Positions 40,644 to 49,098 of a stretch of 51,770 nucleotides of DNA are shown here, piece by piece. Made by a program: the position numbers and the translations under genes. Origin of the DNA: Streptomyces sp. LHD-70 (GTDB lineage: Bacteria; Actinomycetota; Actinomycetes; Streptomycetales; Streptomycetaceae); the NCBI RefSeq assembly GCF_031157275.1, contig NZ_JAVIFW010000004.1:1-51770 (forward strand). The letters are read 5' to 3'. The notes beneath the pieces were generated by a model. The model saw only the letters and a list, made by a program, of their open reading frames with translations. It ran no database searches and was not told where the DNA came from. How positions within the stretch are numbered: position 1 is the stretch's first letter; each line of letters starts with the position of its first letter.

Positions 40644-41855
40644 GTGCGGAGCAGTAACCGTCAGTACCTCGTGTCGGTGGATCACCTGCGGGCCTTCGCC
40701 GCCGTGCTCGTGCTCCTCTACCACGGCACGTACATGATGCTCACCGAGATCGACAGGGACCGCGAGGGCTGGCTCTACGCGGACAATCCCTTCGGCGCGC
40801 TCGTCGCGGAAGGGCACACCGGTGTCGCCCTTTTCATGGTGCTCTCCGGATTCATCTTCACGATCGGCACCCTGGGCAAGGACATCCACTACGGCCGCTT
40901 TCTCGGCAATCGCGTCCTGCGGATCTTCCCGCTCTATGTGGTCCTGATCATCATGGGAACCGGCGCGTACCGGGCCGACGCGGATCTGCTGTCCGTCCTG
41001 CAGTCGCTCATCGGACTCGGCAATCTGCCGGGCTCGCTGCACCTCGGCAATGTCTCGCACATGTGGTGGGCGATCGCCGTCGAGCTGCAGTTCTACCTGC
41101 TGTTTCCGCTGCTCAGCAGGATCCTCACGCGCCGCGGCCCGACCGCCCTCGCCCAGCTGATGGCCGCGATCGCGGTGATCCGCGCCCTCGTCTGGCTCTC
41201 CGGCGGCGGCAAGATCGCCGCGAACAACCTGCTCTACTACAGCCTCGCCGGCCGTATCGACCAGTTCCTGCTCGGAATGCTGGCCGCCTGGCTCTTCGTC
41301 CATCACCGCGAACGGTTCCAGGGACCGGTGAAAGTGCTGATCGCCTCGACACTCGCGATCGTCACGATCTGGTCGTTCAACCGCAGCCACGCCTATCAGG
41401 AGGGTCGCACCGTGCGGCTCATCTGGATCGATGTCGAGGGATTCGTCTGGGCGCTGCTCGTTCTCACGTACGTCGCCACGGTGACCTCGACCTGCCTGGC
41501 TTCCCGGGCGGTCGCGAAAGTCGGCGAGATGAGTTTCTCGCTCTATCTCCTGCACTTTCTCGTCATCACGGTATTCCTCGCCCGTAACCGCTGGATCGAG
41601 CCGACCGGAAATCCCGTGTGGGACGCGTTCTTCACGACGGTTCTCGGTGTGCTGCCGGTCAGCCTGGCCATCTCCGCCGTGACTTTCCACGGCATCGAAC
41701 GGCCCTTCCTCCGCTGGCGCCGCCCCTATCTCGACCCGGACCAGCCGAAGATCGCCGCCCAGGCGGACGGCACCAGGCCGGTCCCCGACCCGGCCGCGGC
41801 CGAGCCCGCACTCCGGCCCCGGAAGGCCCAGGTCGTTCAGACCGCTGATCGGTAG
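40644..41855 (+). CDS. Acyltransferase 3 (OafA/YrhL-type) membrane protein
   Basis: A 403-residue membrane acyltransferase with about ten helices that transfers acyl groups to sugars or other extracytoplasmic acceptors. The N-terminal signature is SVDHLRAFAAVLVLLYHG with the conserved His. VALFMVLSGFIFT and SHMWWAIAVELQFYLLFPLL are the further family motifs. The GTG at 40644 has GAGAGG upstream. The acceptor is unknown. Codon use is slightly less GC-rich than the neighbours, like its upstream region, which could reflect more recent acquisition. Confidence 0.9.
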   Translation: MRSSNRQYLVSVDHLRAFAAVLVLLYHGTYMMLTEIDRDREGWLYADNPFGALVAEGHTGVALFMVLSGFIFTIGTLGKDIHYGRFLGNRVLRIFPLYVVLIIMGTGAYRADADLLSVLQSLIGLGNLPGSLHLGNVSHMWWAIAVELQFYLLFPLLSRILTRRGPTALAQLMAAIAVIRALVWLSGGGKIAANNLLYYSLAGRIDQFLLGMLAAWLFVHHRERFQGPVKVLIASTLAIVTIWSFNRSHAYQEGRTVRLIWIDVEGFVWALLVLTYVATVTSTCLASRAVAKVGEMSFSLYLLHFLVITVFLARNRWIEPTGNPVWDAFFTTVLGVLPVSLAISAVTFHGIERPFLRWRRPYLDPDQPKIAAQADGTRPVPDPAAAEPALRPRKAQVVQTADR

Positions 41856-41865
41856 GCTCAAGGGC

Positions 41866-42231
41866 ATGGCGCAGAGCAGGGCGGCGGATGTGGACACGTA
41901 CCTCACCGAGGTGCCCGAGGAGCGGCGCGAGGCGCTGACCCGGCTGCGGCAGCTGTGCCGCACCGAACTCCCGGGCTTCACCGAGGTGATGGCGTACGGC
42001 ATGCCCGCCTACGAGCGGGACGGCCGCGGCGAGATCGCCTTCGCCGGCCAGAAGCAGTACATCTCGTTCTATCTGATGCGCGACGACGTCCGGCAGGCGT
42101 TCGCCGACCGGCTCGCCGCCCAGGACATGGGCAAGGGCTGCCTCCGCTTCCGCCGGGCCGCGCAGATCGACTTCGATCTCGTACGCGACCTGCTGCGTGC
42201 CGTCGCCGCCCGGCCCGGCCCGGTCTGCTGA
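41866..42231 (+). CDS. DUF1801 / YdhG-like small protein
   Basis: A 121-residue protein of the DUF1801 group (YdhG-like, also called iron-chaperone-like by fold). The hallmarks are the early helix VDTYLTEVPEERREAL, the motif EVMAYGMPAYE and YISFYLMRDD. The precise function is not established. It begins ten bases after the acyltransferase stop and is probably co-transcribed. Confidence 0.85.
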   Translation: MAQSRAADVDTYLTEVPEERREALTRLRQLCRTELPGFTEVMAYGMPAYERDGRGEIAFAGQKQYISFYLMRDDVRQAFADRLAAQDMGKGCLRFRRAAQIDFDLVRDLLRAVAARPGPVC

Positions 42232-42382
42232 CGTCGCGGTGACCTCGTGCTGACCTGGTAGCGCGCCGCCGCCGACGGTCCCGGGAGCCGGGCTGTCATC
42301 CGTTTGGGTCACCATTTCACGGCGCTCGGCGTGGGAGCTTGCTCATCATGTGGAAGGGGACCACACCGGACGAAGGGCTCCC

Positions 42383-43156
42383 ATGAACACTCTGGCCATC
42401 AATTTCACGCAAGGTCTCGACGATGCGTGGTCCAAGATCGCTACGTTCGTGCCGAAACTCCTCGGCTTCCTGGTCATCCTGGCCATCGGCTGGTTCGTTT
42501 CCAAGCTGATCGTCCGGGTGCTCGACCGGGTCCTGCGCAAGGTGGGCTCGGAGCGGCTCGCGGAGCGGTCGGGTGCGGCGCGCATGCTCGAAGGGTCGAA
42601 GTTCGACCTCACGGGCCTCGTCTGCAAGATCATCTACTACGCGCTGATCCTGATCACGGTCCAGCTGGCCCTCGGTGTCTTCGGTCCGAACCCGATCAGC
42701 ACGATGATCAACGGCATCGTCGCCTGGCTGCCGCGCGCGATCGTCGCCGTCGTCCTGGTCGTGGTCGCCATGGCCATCGCCAACGCGGTCCGCTCGATCG
42801 TCACCAGCGCCCTGTCCAGCGCCTCGTACGGCGAGATGGTCGGCAAGATCGTCTGGGCGGCCATCGTGGTGATCGGCGTGATCGCGGCGCTGGGGCAGGC
42901 GGGTATCGCCACCGCGGTCACCCAGCCGATCCTGATCGCGGGCCTCGCGGCCGTGGCCGGCATCCTCATCGTCGGCGTCGGCGGAGGCATGATCCAGCCG
43001 ATGCGGCAGCGCTGGGAGCGGTGGCTGGACAGCGCCGAACGCGAGACGAGCCGCGTCCGCCCCGGCGTCTCGGACTACCAGGCCGGCCGTGAGGACGCGA
43101 TGACCAACCAGCCCGTACAGGAGCGGGAGCAGCACCCCAGGGGCCCCGAGATGTAA
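42383..43156 (+). CDS. MscS-like / CmpX-type membrane protein
   Basis: A 257-residue membrane protein with four or five helices: PKLLGFLVILAIGWFVSKLI, ICKIIYYALILITVQLALGV-like, AIVAVVLVVVAMAIANAV and late helices around 165-215. It resembles CmpX and other small mechanosensitive-channel-like proteins with conserved TM-helix repeats. A soluble MscS beta domain is not visible, so gating function is uncertain. The ATG at 42383 has AAGGG upstream. Two hairpins follow the stop. Confidence 0.8.
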   Translation: MNTLAINFTQGLDDAWSKIATFVPKLLGFLVILAIGWFVSKLIVRVLDRVLRKVGSERLAERSGAARMLEGSKFDLTGLVCKIIYYALILITVQLALGVFGPNPISTMINGIVAWLPRAIVAVVLVVVAMAIANAVRSIVTSALSSASYGEMVGKIVWAAIVVIGVIAALGQAGIATAVTQPILIAGLAAVAGILIVGVGGGMIQPMRQRWERWLDSAERETSRVRPGVSDYQAGREDAMTNQPVQEREQHPRGPEM

Positions 43157-43185
43157 GGCTCCGCTCCGCTCGTACAGCAACGAGA

Positions 43186-43242
43186 TCGACCCCGTCCGCC
43201 CGAGTCCCGGCACTGTTCCGGGCCTCGGGCGGACGGGGTCGA
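43186..43242. terminator. Long-stem hairpin terminator
   Basis: A perfect 19-bp stem TCGACCCCGTCCGCCCGAG (43186-43204) pairs with 43224-43242 around a 19-base loop that itself contains CCCGG/CCGGG. It lies between the convergent MscS-like gene and the gene ending at 43290. Confidence 0.9.
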
Positions 43243-43249
43243 GGGCTGT

Positions 43250-43278
43250 CTAGGGGGCGGCGCCCCTAGCTAGGGGCG
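43250..43278. repeat. Overlapping palindromes after the terminator
   Basis: CTAGGGG (43250-43256) pairs with CCCCTAG (43263-43269), and CGCCCCTAGCTAGGGGCG (43261-43278) is an 18-bp perfect palindrome. The CCCCTAG arm can therefore pair on either side. It may be a second terminator for the minus-strand gene. Confidence 0.7.
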
Positions 43279-43289
43279 GGTCCGACCCG

Positions 43290-43601
43290 TCAGTCCCTGA
43301 CTTCGGGGAGCAGGTCGTGGGCGTGGACGAGCCAGCTGATGGCGGTCAGCCGGCACACCGCGTAGTCGTGCCCGACGGGCTCACGCCAGTCGATCTCGGT
43401 CAGCGCGTCCAGGAACCCGAGCGCGTAGTCGCCGAGCCGCTCGGCGTCGGGGGTCGCGGGTTCGAGCTCCGGGCCGTCGGCGCCGAGGCGCGTACGTACG
43501 TCAGCGACATGCTGATCGACCATGGCGACGAACGCGGGCTCGAATGCGAACTCCGCGAACCGCGTCCGGTACGCACTGCTGATCTCGGCCAAGGAAAACA
43601 C
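43290..43601 (-). CDS. Unrecognised 103-residue helical protein
   Basis: An acidic, mostly helical small protein with the segments FAEFAFEPAFVAMVDQHVAD and YALGFLDALTEIDWREPVGHDY, and no signal peptide or membrane helix. I do not recognise the family with confidence; small proteins like this are conserved among Streptomyces. The ATG at 43601 follows a spaced purine-rich stretch. It stands alone between the terminator and the RidA gene. Confidence 0.65.
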   Translation of the reverse strand: MFSLAEISSAYRTRFAEFAFEPAFVAMVDQHVADVRTRLGADGPELEPATPDAERLGDYALGFLDALTEIDWREPVGHDYAVCRLTAISWLVHAHDLLPEVRD

Positions 43602-43703
43602 CTGTCAACGGTAGGCCGCGCCCGGTCCACGAAATACCCGAAACGGGCATGAGGTGCGTCACGTCGAACGAAGCGGCCGGACGCGCGCCCCCGCAGACCT
43701 GGC

Positions 43704-44108
43704 CTACCCCCGCACCGCCACCGCGTCCACCTCGAACAGCATGCCCGGCAGGGCGAGGGACGCGACGCCGCTCAGGGTCTGGGCGGGGAGGCGGTCGCCG
43801 AAGCGGGACTGCAGGGCCTTGCCGAGCACCTGCAGCTTGTCCAGGTCGTGGTCGACGATGAACGTGCCGAGCCGCACCACGTTCTCGTACCCGAGGCCGA
43901 CCCCGCGCAGGGCCGAGAGGAGGTGGTCGAAGGCGAGCTCCACCTGCTCGTCGAAGGGGCCGGGGACGACGGCGCCGGTGGCGTCGGACGCGTACTGGCC
44001 GCCGATGAGGACGAGCTCGCCGGGTGCGGAGACCGCGTGGCTGTAGCCGAACGGGGTCGGGTCGTGGAGCGTGGGCGGGTTGGTGAGGGTGCGGTGATCC
44101 TTGGTCAT
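43704..44108 (-). CDS. RidA-family enamine/imine deaminase
   Basis: A 134-residue RidA/YjgF-type protein that hydrolyses reactive enamine intermediates from amino acid metabolism or acts on related compounds. The fold is seen in FGYSHAVSAPGELVLIGGQY, EQVELAFDHLLSALRGVGLG and the end PGMLFEVDAVAVRG. The ATG at 44108 is preferred over an upstream ATG because RidA proteins start near the THRTLTNP-like segment. It is not in an operon with a PLP enzyme. Confidence 0.88.
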   Translation of the reverse strand: MTKDHRTLTNPPTLHDPTPFGYSHAVSAPGELVLIGGQYASDATGAVVPGPFDEQVELAFDHLLSALRGVGLGYENVVRLGTFIVDHDLDKLQVLGKALQSRFGDRLPAQTLSGVASLALPGMLFEVDAVAVRG

Positions 44109-44180
44109 GGTTGCTCCCAACCTCCGTACGCGCGTGCGTATTCCGCCGCGGGGAGGCACCCGTCGGGAGCCAACTCGGCT

Positions 44181-44654
44181 TCAGGGAAGCGGAGTTGACT
44201 GCTCCGTTGACGCCTCGGCTATTCCGGGTGGGGAGAAGGCCGCGGGGGACGGGGAGGCCTCGGCCGTCGGTCGTTCCGTGGGGGCGGGCTCCGACTCCTG
44301 GAGGACGACTCCGGGGCGGTCGGCCTGCGGAGCCGGGGCGTTGGGCAGGTGCGAGACCGTCGCCAGAACCGCGACGAACACGGCCACGGCGCCCAACGCG
44401 CGCGCCGTGCGGCCGAGTCGGCCGCGGCCGTCGAGGTCGCGCCACGCCGCCCGCTCGCGCTCCGGGCGCGGGTGCCACAGTTCGCCGATGGCGTCCCCGC
44501 CCGCGGCCGAGGGGGCGACCGCCGTTCCGGGCATGGTCGCGCGCTCCCGCGCGGAGGGCTCCCTGGGCGCGGTCCGGCGTATCGCGGCCTCGCTGTCGTG
44601 CAGGAACCTCTGCCACACGTCGTCCGGCAGGCCCGGCTGCTCGTCCCGCCGCAC
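44181..44654 (-). CDS. Membrane-anchored protein with Pro/Thr-rich tail, coupled to ddn-like gene
   Basis: A 157-residue protein. A charged cytoplasmic N-terminal part with the motif GLPDDVWQRFLHDSEAAIR, recognisable in many Streptomyces proteins of this kind, precedes a single membrane helix (about 95-112, ARALGAVAVFVAVLATV) and a Pro/Ser/Thr-rich outer tail. The GTG at 44654 lies one base after the stop of the ddn-like gene, so the two are translationally coupled. The function is not known. Confidence 0.75.
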   Translation of the reverse strand: MRRDEQPGLPDDVWQRFLHDSEAAIRRTAPREPSARERATMPGTAVAPSAAGGDAIGELWHPRPERERAAWRDLDGRGRLGRTARALGAVAVFVAVLATVSHLPNAPAPQADRPGVVLQESEPAPTERPTAEASPSPAAFSPPGIAEASTEQSTPLP

Positions 44655-44655
44655 G

Positions 44656-45159
44656 TCAGCCGCGCCCGGGGGAGGAGTCGAGGCGTACGAACGGGATCCG
44701 GCGGCCCGCGTCGCGGTACGACTCCACGCTGCCGTCCACGTCGAAGCCCATGAAGGCGCACAGGCGGCGGGCGGTGCGCGGGTGCCGTGGCGCGTACCGG
44801 GCCATGACCTCGCCGCCCTCGTCCTCGCTGAGGAATTGCGCGGTGACCCGGTGGCGGCGGTTGCCGACCTGGATGGTGGTCGTCGGCGTCCTGCGGAGGT
44901 TCTGGTACCACGCGGACTTGGGGCCGAAGCCGGAGGCGAGGGTCCAGCTGCCGCGCTCGCGGTCGTGGGCGACGACCTCCAGGACCACGCGCCGGTCGAG
45001 TCCGGTGCTGCGGCCGACGTGATGGAGCAGCAGCAACCGCCCGCCGAACAGCGGGCCGAGGCCCACGCGGTACAGGGCGATGGGCAGTCTGGCGAGCAGT
45101 CGCCGCCAGCCGCGCGGGAGTTGGGGCCGCCCACGGCCCGCCCGCCGGTCGGATGCCAT
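44656..45159 (-). CDS. F420/deazaflavin-dependent nitroreductase family protein
   Basis: A 167-residue Ddn/DUF385-type protein. The family pattern is seen in GRLLLLHHVGRSTGLDRR, VVLEVVAHDRERGSW, LASGFGPKSAWYQNLRRTP and the RRHRVTAQFLS strand. Members use F420 (or bind it) to reduce quinones, nitro compounds or fatty-acid-like molecules. The ATG at 45159 is preceded by GGGAAGGGG. The next gene on the strand starts one base after the stop. It is divergent from a phosphatase gene across a short AT-richer gap. Confidence 0.87.
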   Translation of the reverse strand: MASDRRAGRGRPQLPRGWRRLLARLPIALYRVGLGPLFGGRLLLLHHVGRSTGLDRRVVLEVVAHDRERGSWTLASGFGPKSAWYQNLRRTPTTTIQVGNRRHRVTAQFLSEDEGGEVMARYAPRHPRTARRLCAFMGFDVDGSVESYRDAGRRIPFVRLDSSPGRG

Positions 45160-45280
45160 CGACGCCCCTTCCCCCGACAGGTCGTTCGCCGGACTCGATC
45201 GGGTAACGAGCACCCGGTGTCCGCAATGGTTCTACGCAATCTTTGCATAGTCTAAACGCGGAGGAGGCTGCCCGCCATGG
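45160..45280. promoter_or_regulatory. Divergent promoter region with GCAA-TTGC repeat
   Basis: A locally AT-richer segment (45225-45258) with GCAATCTTTGC (GCAA 45236-45239, TTGC 45243-45246) lies between the divergent ddn-like and phosphatase genes. GGAGGAGG at 45259-45266 is a very strong ribosome binding site. Confidence 0.45.
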
Positions 45281-46432
45281 GTGGCCGTACTGCTCGTGCG
45301 GAAACCGCACGTGCGCATCTGCGACGACCTGGCTGGGGGTGCCGTGACCGCTACGGAGTACCGGGAAGGCCATGCGGAGGGTCGCCGGGAGGCCCGTGCC
45401 GTGCTGACCTGGCTGCCGACCGGGGTGATGGCGGTCGTGACCGTCGCCGACGTGATCGGGGGGCCCGGCGTGGGCCTGCTGCCGCTCGTCTCGCTCGGCC
45501 CGGCCTTCTCCGGCCTGATCGGCACCTGGCGGCGCACCGCCGTGACCGGTGCGGTCGCGCTGCTGCTCTGCCTCGGACTCGGCGTCTACAACGGCCTGTT
45601 CGACACCCGGCGCGGCTACACGGCGCTCGCCTCGGTCGCCGGAGTCACCGGCGCGGGCATCGCCGCGGCCGTGATGCGCGGGCGCCGCGAGGCCGAACTC
45701 GCCAGCGTCCGCTCGGTCGCCGAGGTCGCCCAGCGCGTCCTGCTGCGCCCGGTGCCACGCAGCGCCGGACCGCTCCGCGTCGCCGTCTCGTACACGTCCG
45801 CCGCCGCCGAGGCCCGGATCGGGGGCGATCTGTACGAGGTCGTGGCCTCGCCGTACGGCGTGCGCGTGATCGTCGGCGACGTACAGGGAAAGGGACTCGG
45901 CGCCGTGGAGACCGCGGCGCTCGTCCTCGGCTCGTTCCGCGAGGGCGCGCACGAGGAACCCGACCTGGCGGCGCTCGCCGCGCGCCTGGAGCGCAGCGTG
46001 GCACGCGAGTTGAACGGCGAGAAGTTCGTGACGGCCGTCCTCGCCGAGATCCGCGCCGACGAGGAACGGCTCGTCCTGGTCGACTGCGGCCACCCGCCGC
46101 CCATGCTCGTACGCGGCGACGGAACCGTCGAGTTCCCCCCGCCGCCCGCGTACGCGCTGCCGCTCGGCCTGGGCGTGCACGGGGGCGAACCGCCGCTTCC
46201 GTACGAGGTCCGCTTCGCGCCCGGCGAGCAGCTGCTGCTCTACACGGACGGCGTGACGGAGGCACGGGACGCCGCCGGGACCTTCTACCCGCTGGAGGAC
46301 CGGGCCGGCCTGCTCAAGGACCCCGACGCGCAGACGGCCCTGGAGGCGCTGCGGGAGGACGTGGTCCGGCATGCGAGCGGCCCGCCGCACGACGACGCGG
46401 CGATGCTGCTGCTGCGCTATCAGCGGGGGTGA
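45281..46432 (+). CDS. Membrane-bound SpoIIE-type protein phosphatase
   Basis: A 383-residue phosphatase. Three or four membrane helices (about residues 42-62, 66-84, 90-108 and 115-131) precede a cytoplasmic PP2C/SpoIIE domain with GGDLYEVVASP, VIVGDVQGKGLGA, LVDCGHPPPML and LLLYTDGVTEA. It should dephosphorylate an anti-anti-sigma factor. The start is uncertain: GTG 45281 and GTG 45344 are both in frame, while the ATG best spaced from GGAGGAGG (45277) is in another frame. No phosphatase partner is adjacent. Confidence 0.87.
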   Translation: MAVLLVRKPHVRICDDLAGGAVTATEYREGHAEGRREARAVLTWLPTGVMAVVTVADVIGGPGVGLLPLVSLGPAFSGLIGTWRRTAVTGAVALLLCLGLGVYNGLFDTRRGYTALASVAGVTGAGIAAAVMRGRREAELASVRSVAEVAQRVLLRPVPRSAGPLRVAVSYTSAAAEARIGGDLYEVVASPYGVRVIVGDVQGKGLGAVETAALVLGSFREGAHEEPDLAALAARLERSVARELNGEKFVTAVLAEIRADEERLVLVDCGHPPPMLVRGDGTVEFPPPPAYALPLGLGVHGGEPPLPYEVRFAPGEQLLLYTDGVTEARDAAGTFYPLEDRAGLLKDPDAQTALEALREDVVRHASGPPHDDAAMLLLRYQRG

Positions 46433-46503
46433 GGCGCGGCCCCCCGCGCTGGACGGCTGGGTGCGTGGTGTCGGGGGCGTGGGGCCGCGCGGTACAAAGA
46501 GGT

Positions 46504-47019
46504 ATGGCTGATCGAAACGGCGCGGGTGAGGGTGCGGTCGATGTGGACGAGGTCACGCGGGCCGTGCTGACGGCGTCCCGCGTCCTGGTCGCCGTCTCCG
46601 CGCGCTCGCTCGCCGCCGTCGAGGACCGGGTGACGCTGCCGCAGTTCCGGATGCTGATGGTGCTCTCCAGCCGCGGCGCCACCAAACTCGTCCACCTGGC
46701 CGAGCTGCTCGGCGTCGCGCCCTCGACCGCGATGCGCATGGTCGACCGGCTGATCGCCGCGGGCCTCGCCGACCGCCGCGTCAACCCCGACAACCGCCGC
46801 GAGACGCTCCTGCAGCTCACCGACGACGGCCGCCGCATCGTCACGGACGTCACCGCGCGCCGCCGCCAGGAGATCGCCGCCATCGTCGAACGCCTCACGC
46901 CCCAACGCCGTGCCGCCCTCGTCGCCGCGCTCACCGCGTTCAGCGAGGCGAGCGGCGAACCACCGGCCCCGGCAGTCGACGAGGCCTCGGGCCCGCACCC
47001 CTTGGGCTGGGCCCAGTGA
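46504..47019 (+). CDS. MarR-family regulator
   Basis: A 171-residue MarR-type repressor. The winged helix includes LPQFRMLMVLSSRGATKLVH, then STAMRMVDRLIAAGLADR and the wing NPDNRRETLLQLTDDG. The ATG at 46504 fits the fold. The phosphatase gene ends 71 bases before it and the VOC-family gene starts 41 bases after it, so the pair is probably co-transcribed and the VOC protein may act on or sense the ligand of the regulator. Confidence 0.9.
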   Translation: MADRNGAGEGAVDVDEVTRAVLTASRVLVAVSARSLAAVEDRVTLPQFRMLMVLSSRGATKLVHLAELLGVAPSTAMRMVDRLIAAGLADRRVNPDNRRETLLQLTDDGRRIVTDVTARRRQEIAAIVERLTPQRRAALVAALTAFSEASGEPPAPAVDEASGPHPLGWAQ

Positions 47020-47060
47020 ACGCCCTCCCCGCCCCGACCAGCACACGGAAAGGCACCGCC

Positions 47061-47492
47061 ATGACCGAACTCGGCGCATCCATCCCGCGGTTCCACCTGG
47101 CCATGCCCGTCGACGACCTGACCGCGGCCCGCCACTTCTACGGCGAGGTCCTCGGGCTCGACGAGGGCCGCAGCGCGGACACCTGGGTCGACTGGAACCT
47201 GCACGGCCACCAGTTCGTCACCCACCTCGCCCCCGCACGCCCCGAGGGCGTGCGCAACCCGGTCGACGGCCACGACGTCCCCGTACCGCACTTCGGGCTG
47301 ATCCTGGCGATCCCCGACTTCCAGAAGCTCGCCCAGCGGCTGCGCGACGCGGGCACGGAGTTCGTGATCGAGCCGTACGTCCGCTTCGAGGGCCAGGTGG
47401 GCGAGCAGTGGACGATGTTCCTGCTCGACCCGGCGGGCAACGCGCTGGAGTTCAAGGCGTTCGCGGACGACGGGCAGGTTTTCGCGGTGTGA
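47061..47492 (+). CDS. VOC/glyoxalase-family metalloenzyme or binding protein
   Basis: A 143-residue VOC-superfamily protein with paired beta-alpha-beta-beta-beta units. The His in PRFHLAMPVDDL, the segment RHFYGEVLGLDEGR, the second unit VPHFGLILAIPDF and the C-terminal Glu in LDPAGNALEFKAF give the expected metal ligands. It could be a dioxygenase-like, glyoxalase-like or resistance-type binding protein. AAAGGC precedes the ATG at 47061. It follows the MarR gene closely. Confidence 0.88.
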   Translation: MTELGASIPRFHLAMPVDDLTAARHFYGEVLGLDEGRSADTWVDWNLHGHQFVTHLAPARPEGVRNPVDGHDVPVPHFGLILAIPDFQKLAQRLRDAGTEFVIEPYVRFEGQVGEQWTMFLLDPAGNALEFKAFADDGQVFAV

Positions 47493-47513
47493 GGCGGCAG
47501 GGATCGGGGCCGG

Positions 47514-49016
47514 TCAGCGGAGGAGGGTTCCCGTGCCCTGTTCAAGGACCGATCCGATCCGCTCCCAGGTGGCCATGTCCCCTTCCAGCGGCGGTAGTTC
47601 GCGTCCCTCGCCGAGGTTCCAGCTCCGGGCCACGGCGACCGGGTCCGCGCCCGTGACCGCCGCGTGCGCGAGGGCGGCGGCGCCCAGGGCGGCGAGCTCG
47701 GTGGCCTCGGGGAGGATGACCGGGCGGCCGGAGAGGCGGCGTACCGTCTCGACCCAGGTGCGGCCTCTCGCGCCGCCGCCGACCAGGCGGAGGGGGAGCG
47801 CGGCCGGGCCCGGGGCGGTGGGGTCGAGGCCGCAGGCGCCGAGCAGGGCGTCGAGGGCGCGCAGGACCGTGAAGACGGCGCCCTCGTAGGCCGCGCCGAG
47901 GAGCTGCCCCGGGGTGCTGGCGTGCCGCAGCCCGGTGAGCAGGCCCGTGGCGTGCGGGAGGTCGGGCGTGCGCTCGCCGTCGAGGTACGGCAGGAGCACC
48001 AGGCCGGCGCCGGGTTCGGCCGACTCCCGGTCCAGGCCGAGGAGTTGGGCGACCTTGTCGACGGCGAGGGTGCAGTTCAGGGTGCAGCCCAGGGGCAGAT
48101 GGTGGCCGTCGGCCGAGGCGAAGCCGGCCAGCTCGGGCACGGCCGGCCGGGTGCGGCTCGCCGCGAACACCGTGCCGGAGGTGCCCAGGCTGACCACCGG
48201 GTGGTCGAGCAGTCCCGCACCGCCGAGTCCGAGGCCGACCGCGGCGGCCATGTTGTCGCCGGTGCCCACCGCGACGGGCAGACCGGCGGGCAGCCCGAGG
48301 TGTGCGGCGGCCGCCCTGGTCAGATGCCCGGCGAGACGGCCGCCGCCCGGGGCGACGGGGGAGAGCAACTCCTCGTCCATGCCCGTGAGTTCGAGCAGAA
48401 CCGGGTCGTACGCGGAGTCCGCCGTGGACCACCAGAGGGTGCCGGAGGCGTCGCCCGGGTCCGTGGCGGCGGTGCCGCACAGGCGCTCGGTGAGGAAGTC
48501 GTGCGGCAGTCGCACCCCGGCCGCCGCTTCGGCGAGGTGCGGCTCGTGCTCGCGCAGCCACTGCCACTTCGTCGCCGTCATCGACGCGACGGGCAGCGCG
48601 CCGGTCCGGTCCAGCCAGCCCTGGGTGCCGAGCTTCTCGGCGAGGGCCCGGGCCTGGGGCGCGGAGCGGGTGTCGTTCCACAGCAGGGCGTCGCGCAGCG
48701 GGCGGCCCGCGGCGTCGAGGACGACGAGGCCGTGCTGCTGCCCCGCCACCGCGATCCCCGTGACCTCCCGCGCCTCCGTGCCCGCGGCGCGCAGCCCCTC
48801 GGCGACCGCCGCGGCGAGCGCCCGCCACCACACCTCCGGGTCGGTCTGGCGGGCACCGTCCGCCCCGGTCACGGTGTGCGGGGCGCGGCCGACGGCGAGC
48901 AGCGTGCCGGTGCCGGCGTCGGTGACGGCGGCCTTGGTGGACTGGGTGGAGCTGTCCACGCCGATGACCACGGGTCCCCTGCGGACACGGATCGGTGGAC
49001 CGGGAGGGTGCGTCAT
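47514..49016 (-). CDS. xylB: Xylulokinase
   Basis: A 500-residue FGGY-family sugar kinase that phosphorylates D-xylulose. The N-terminal phosphate loop is [15 protein letters not shown]. The signature [11 protein letters not shown], the xylulokinase-typical WNDTRS and [15 protein letters not shown], and the C-terminal ATP-binding [13 protein letters not shown] are present. The catalytic Asp is in [13 protein letters not shown]. Length is normal. It is divergent from xylA over an 82-bp gap, so both are probably under one operator. Confidence 0.95.
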   Translation of the reverse strand: MTHPPGPPIRVRRGPVVIGVDSSTQSTKAAVTDAGTGTLLAVGRAPHTVTGADGARQTDPEVWWRALAAAVAEGLRAAGTEAREVTGIAVAGQQHGLVVLDAAGRPLRDALLWNDTRSAPQARALAEKLGTQGWLDRTGALPVASMTATKWQWLREHEPHLAEAAAGVRLPHDFLTERLCGTAATDPGDASGTLWWSTADSAYDPVLLELTGMDEELLSPVAPGGGRLAGHLTRAAAAHLGLPAGLPVAVGTGDNMAAAVGLGLGGAGLLDHPVVSLGTSGTVFAASRTRPAVPELAGFASADGHHLPLGCTLNCTLAVDKVAQLLGLDRESAEPGAGLVLLPYLDGERTPDLPHATGLLTGLRHASTPGQLLGAAYEGAVFTVLRALDALLGACGLDPTAPGPAALPLRLVGGGARGRTWVETVRRLSGRPVILPEATELAALGAAALAHAAVTGADPVAVARSWNLGEGRELPPLEGDMATWERIGSVLEQGTGTLLR

Positions 49017-49030
49017 CTCGTACCTCAGGG

Positions 49031-49063
49031 TTGACGGGAGAGGCTGCTTGCGTATTAGTAAGC
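49031..49063. promoter_or_regulatory. xylB/xylA divergent operator candidate
   Basis: GCTTGCGTATTAGTAAGC (49046-49063) has outer arms GCTT/AAGC. A TTGACG -35-like box lies at 49031-49036 for xylA. The segment to 49080 is strikingly AT-rich. This is the expected binding site of the ROK repressor encoded at 50.4-51.6 kb. Confidence 0.65.
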
Positions 49064-49098
49064 ATAGAAAACAAATTGCTCGCGCAGAAGGGGCGACC

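Noticed and set aside
43290..43601. Assignment of the 103-residue protein to a named DUF family
   Set aside because: A resemblance to small Streptomyces proteins of natural-product loci came to mind, but no diagnostic motif could be verified by eye.
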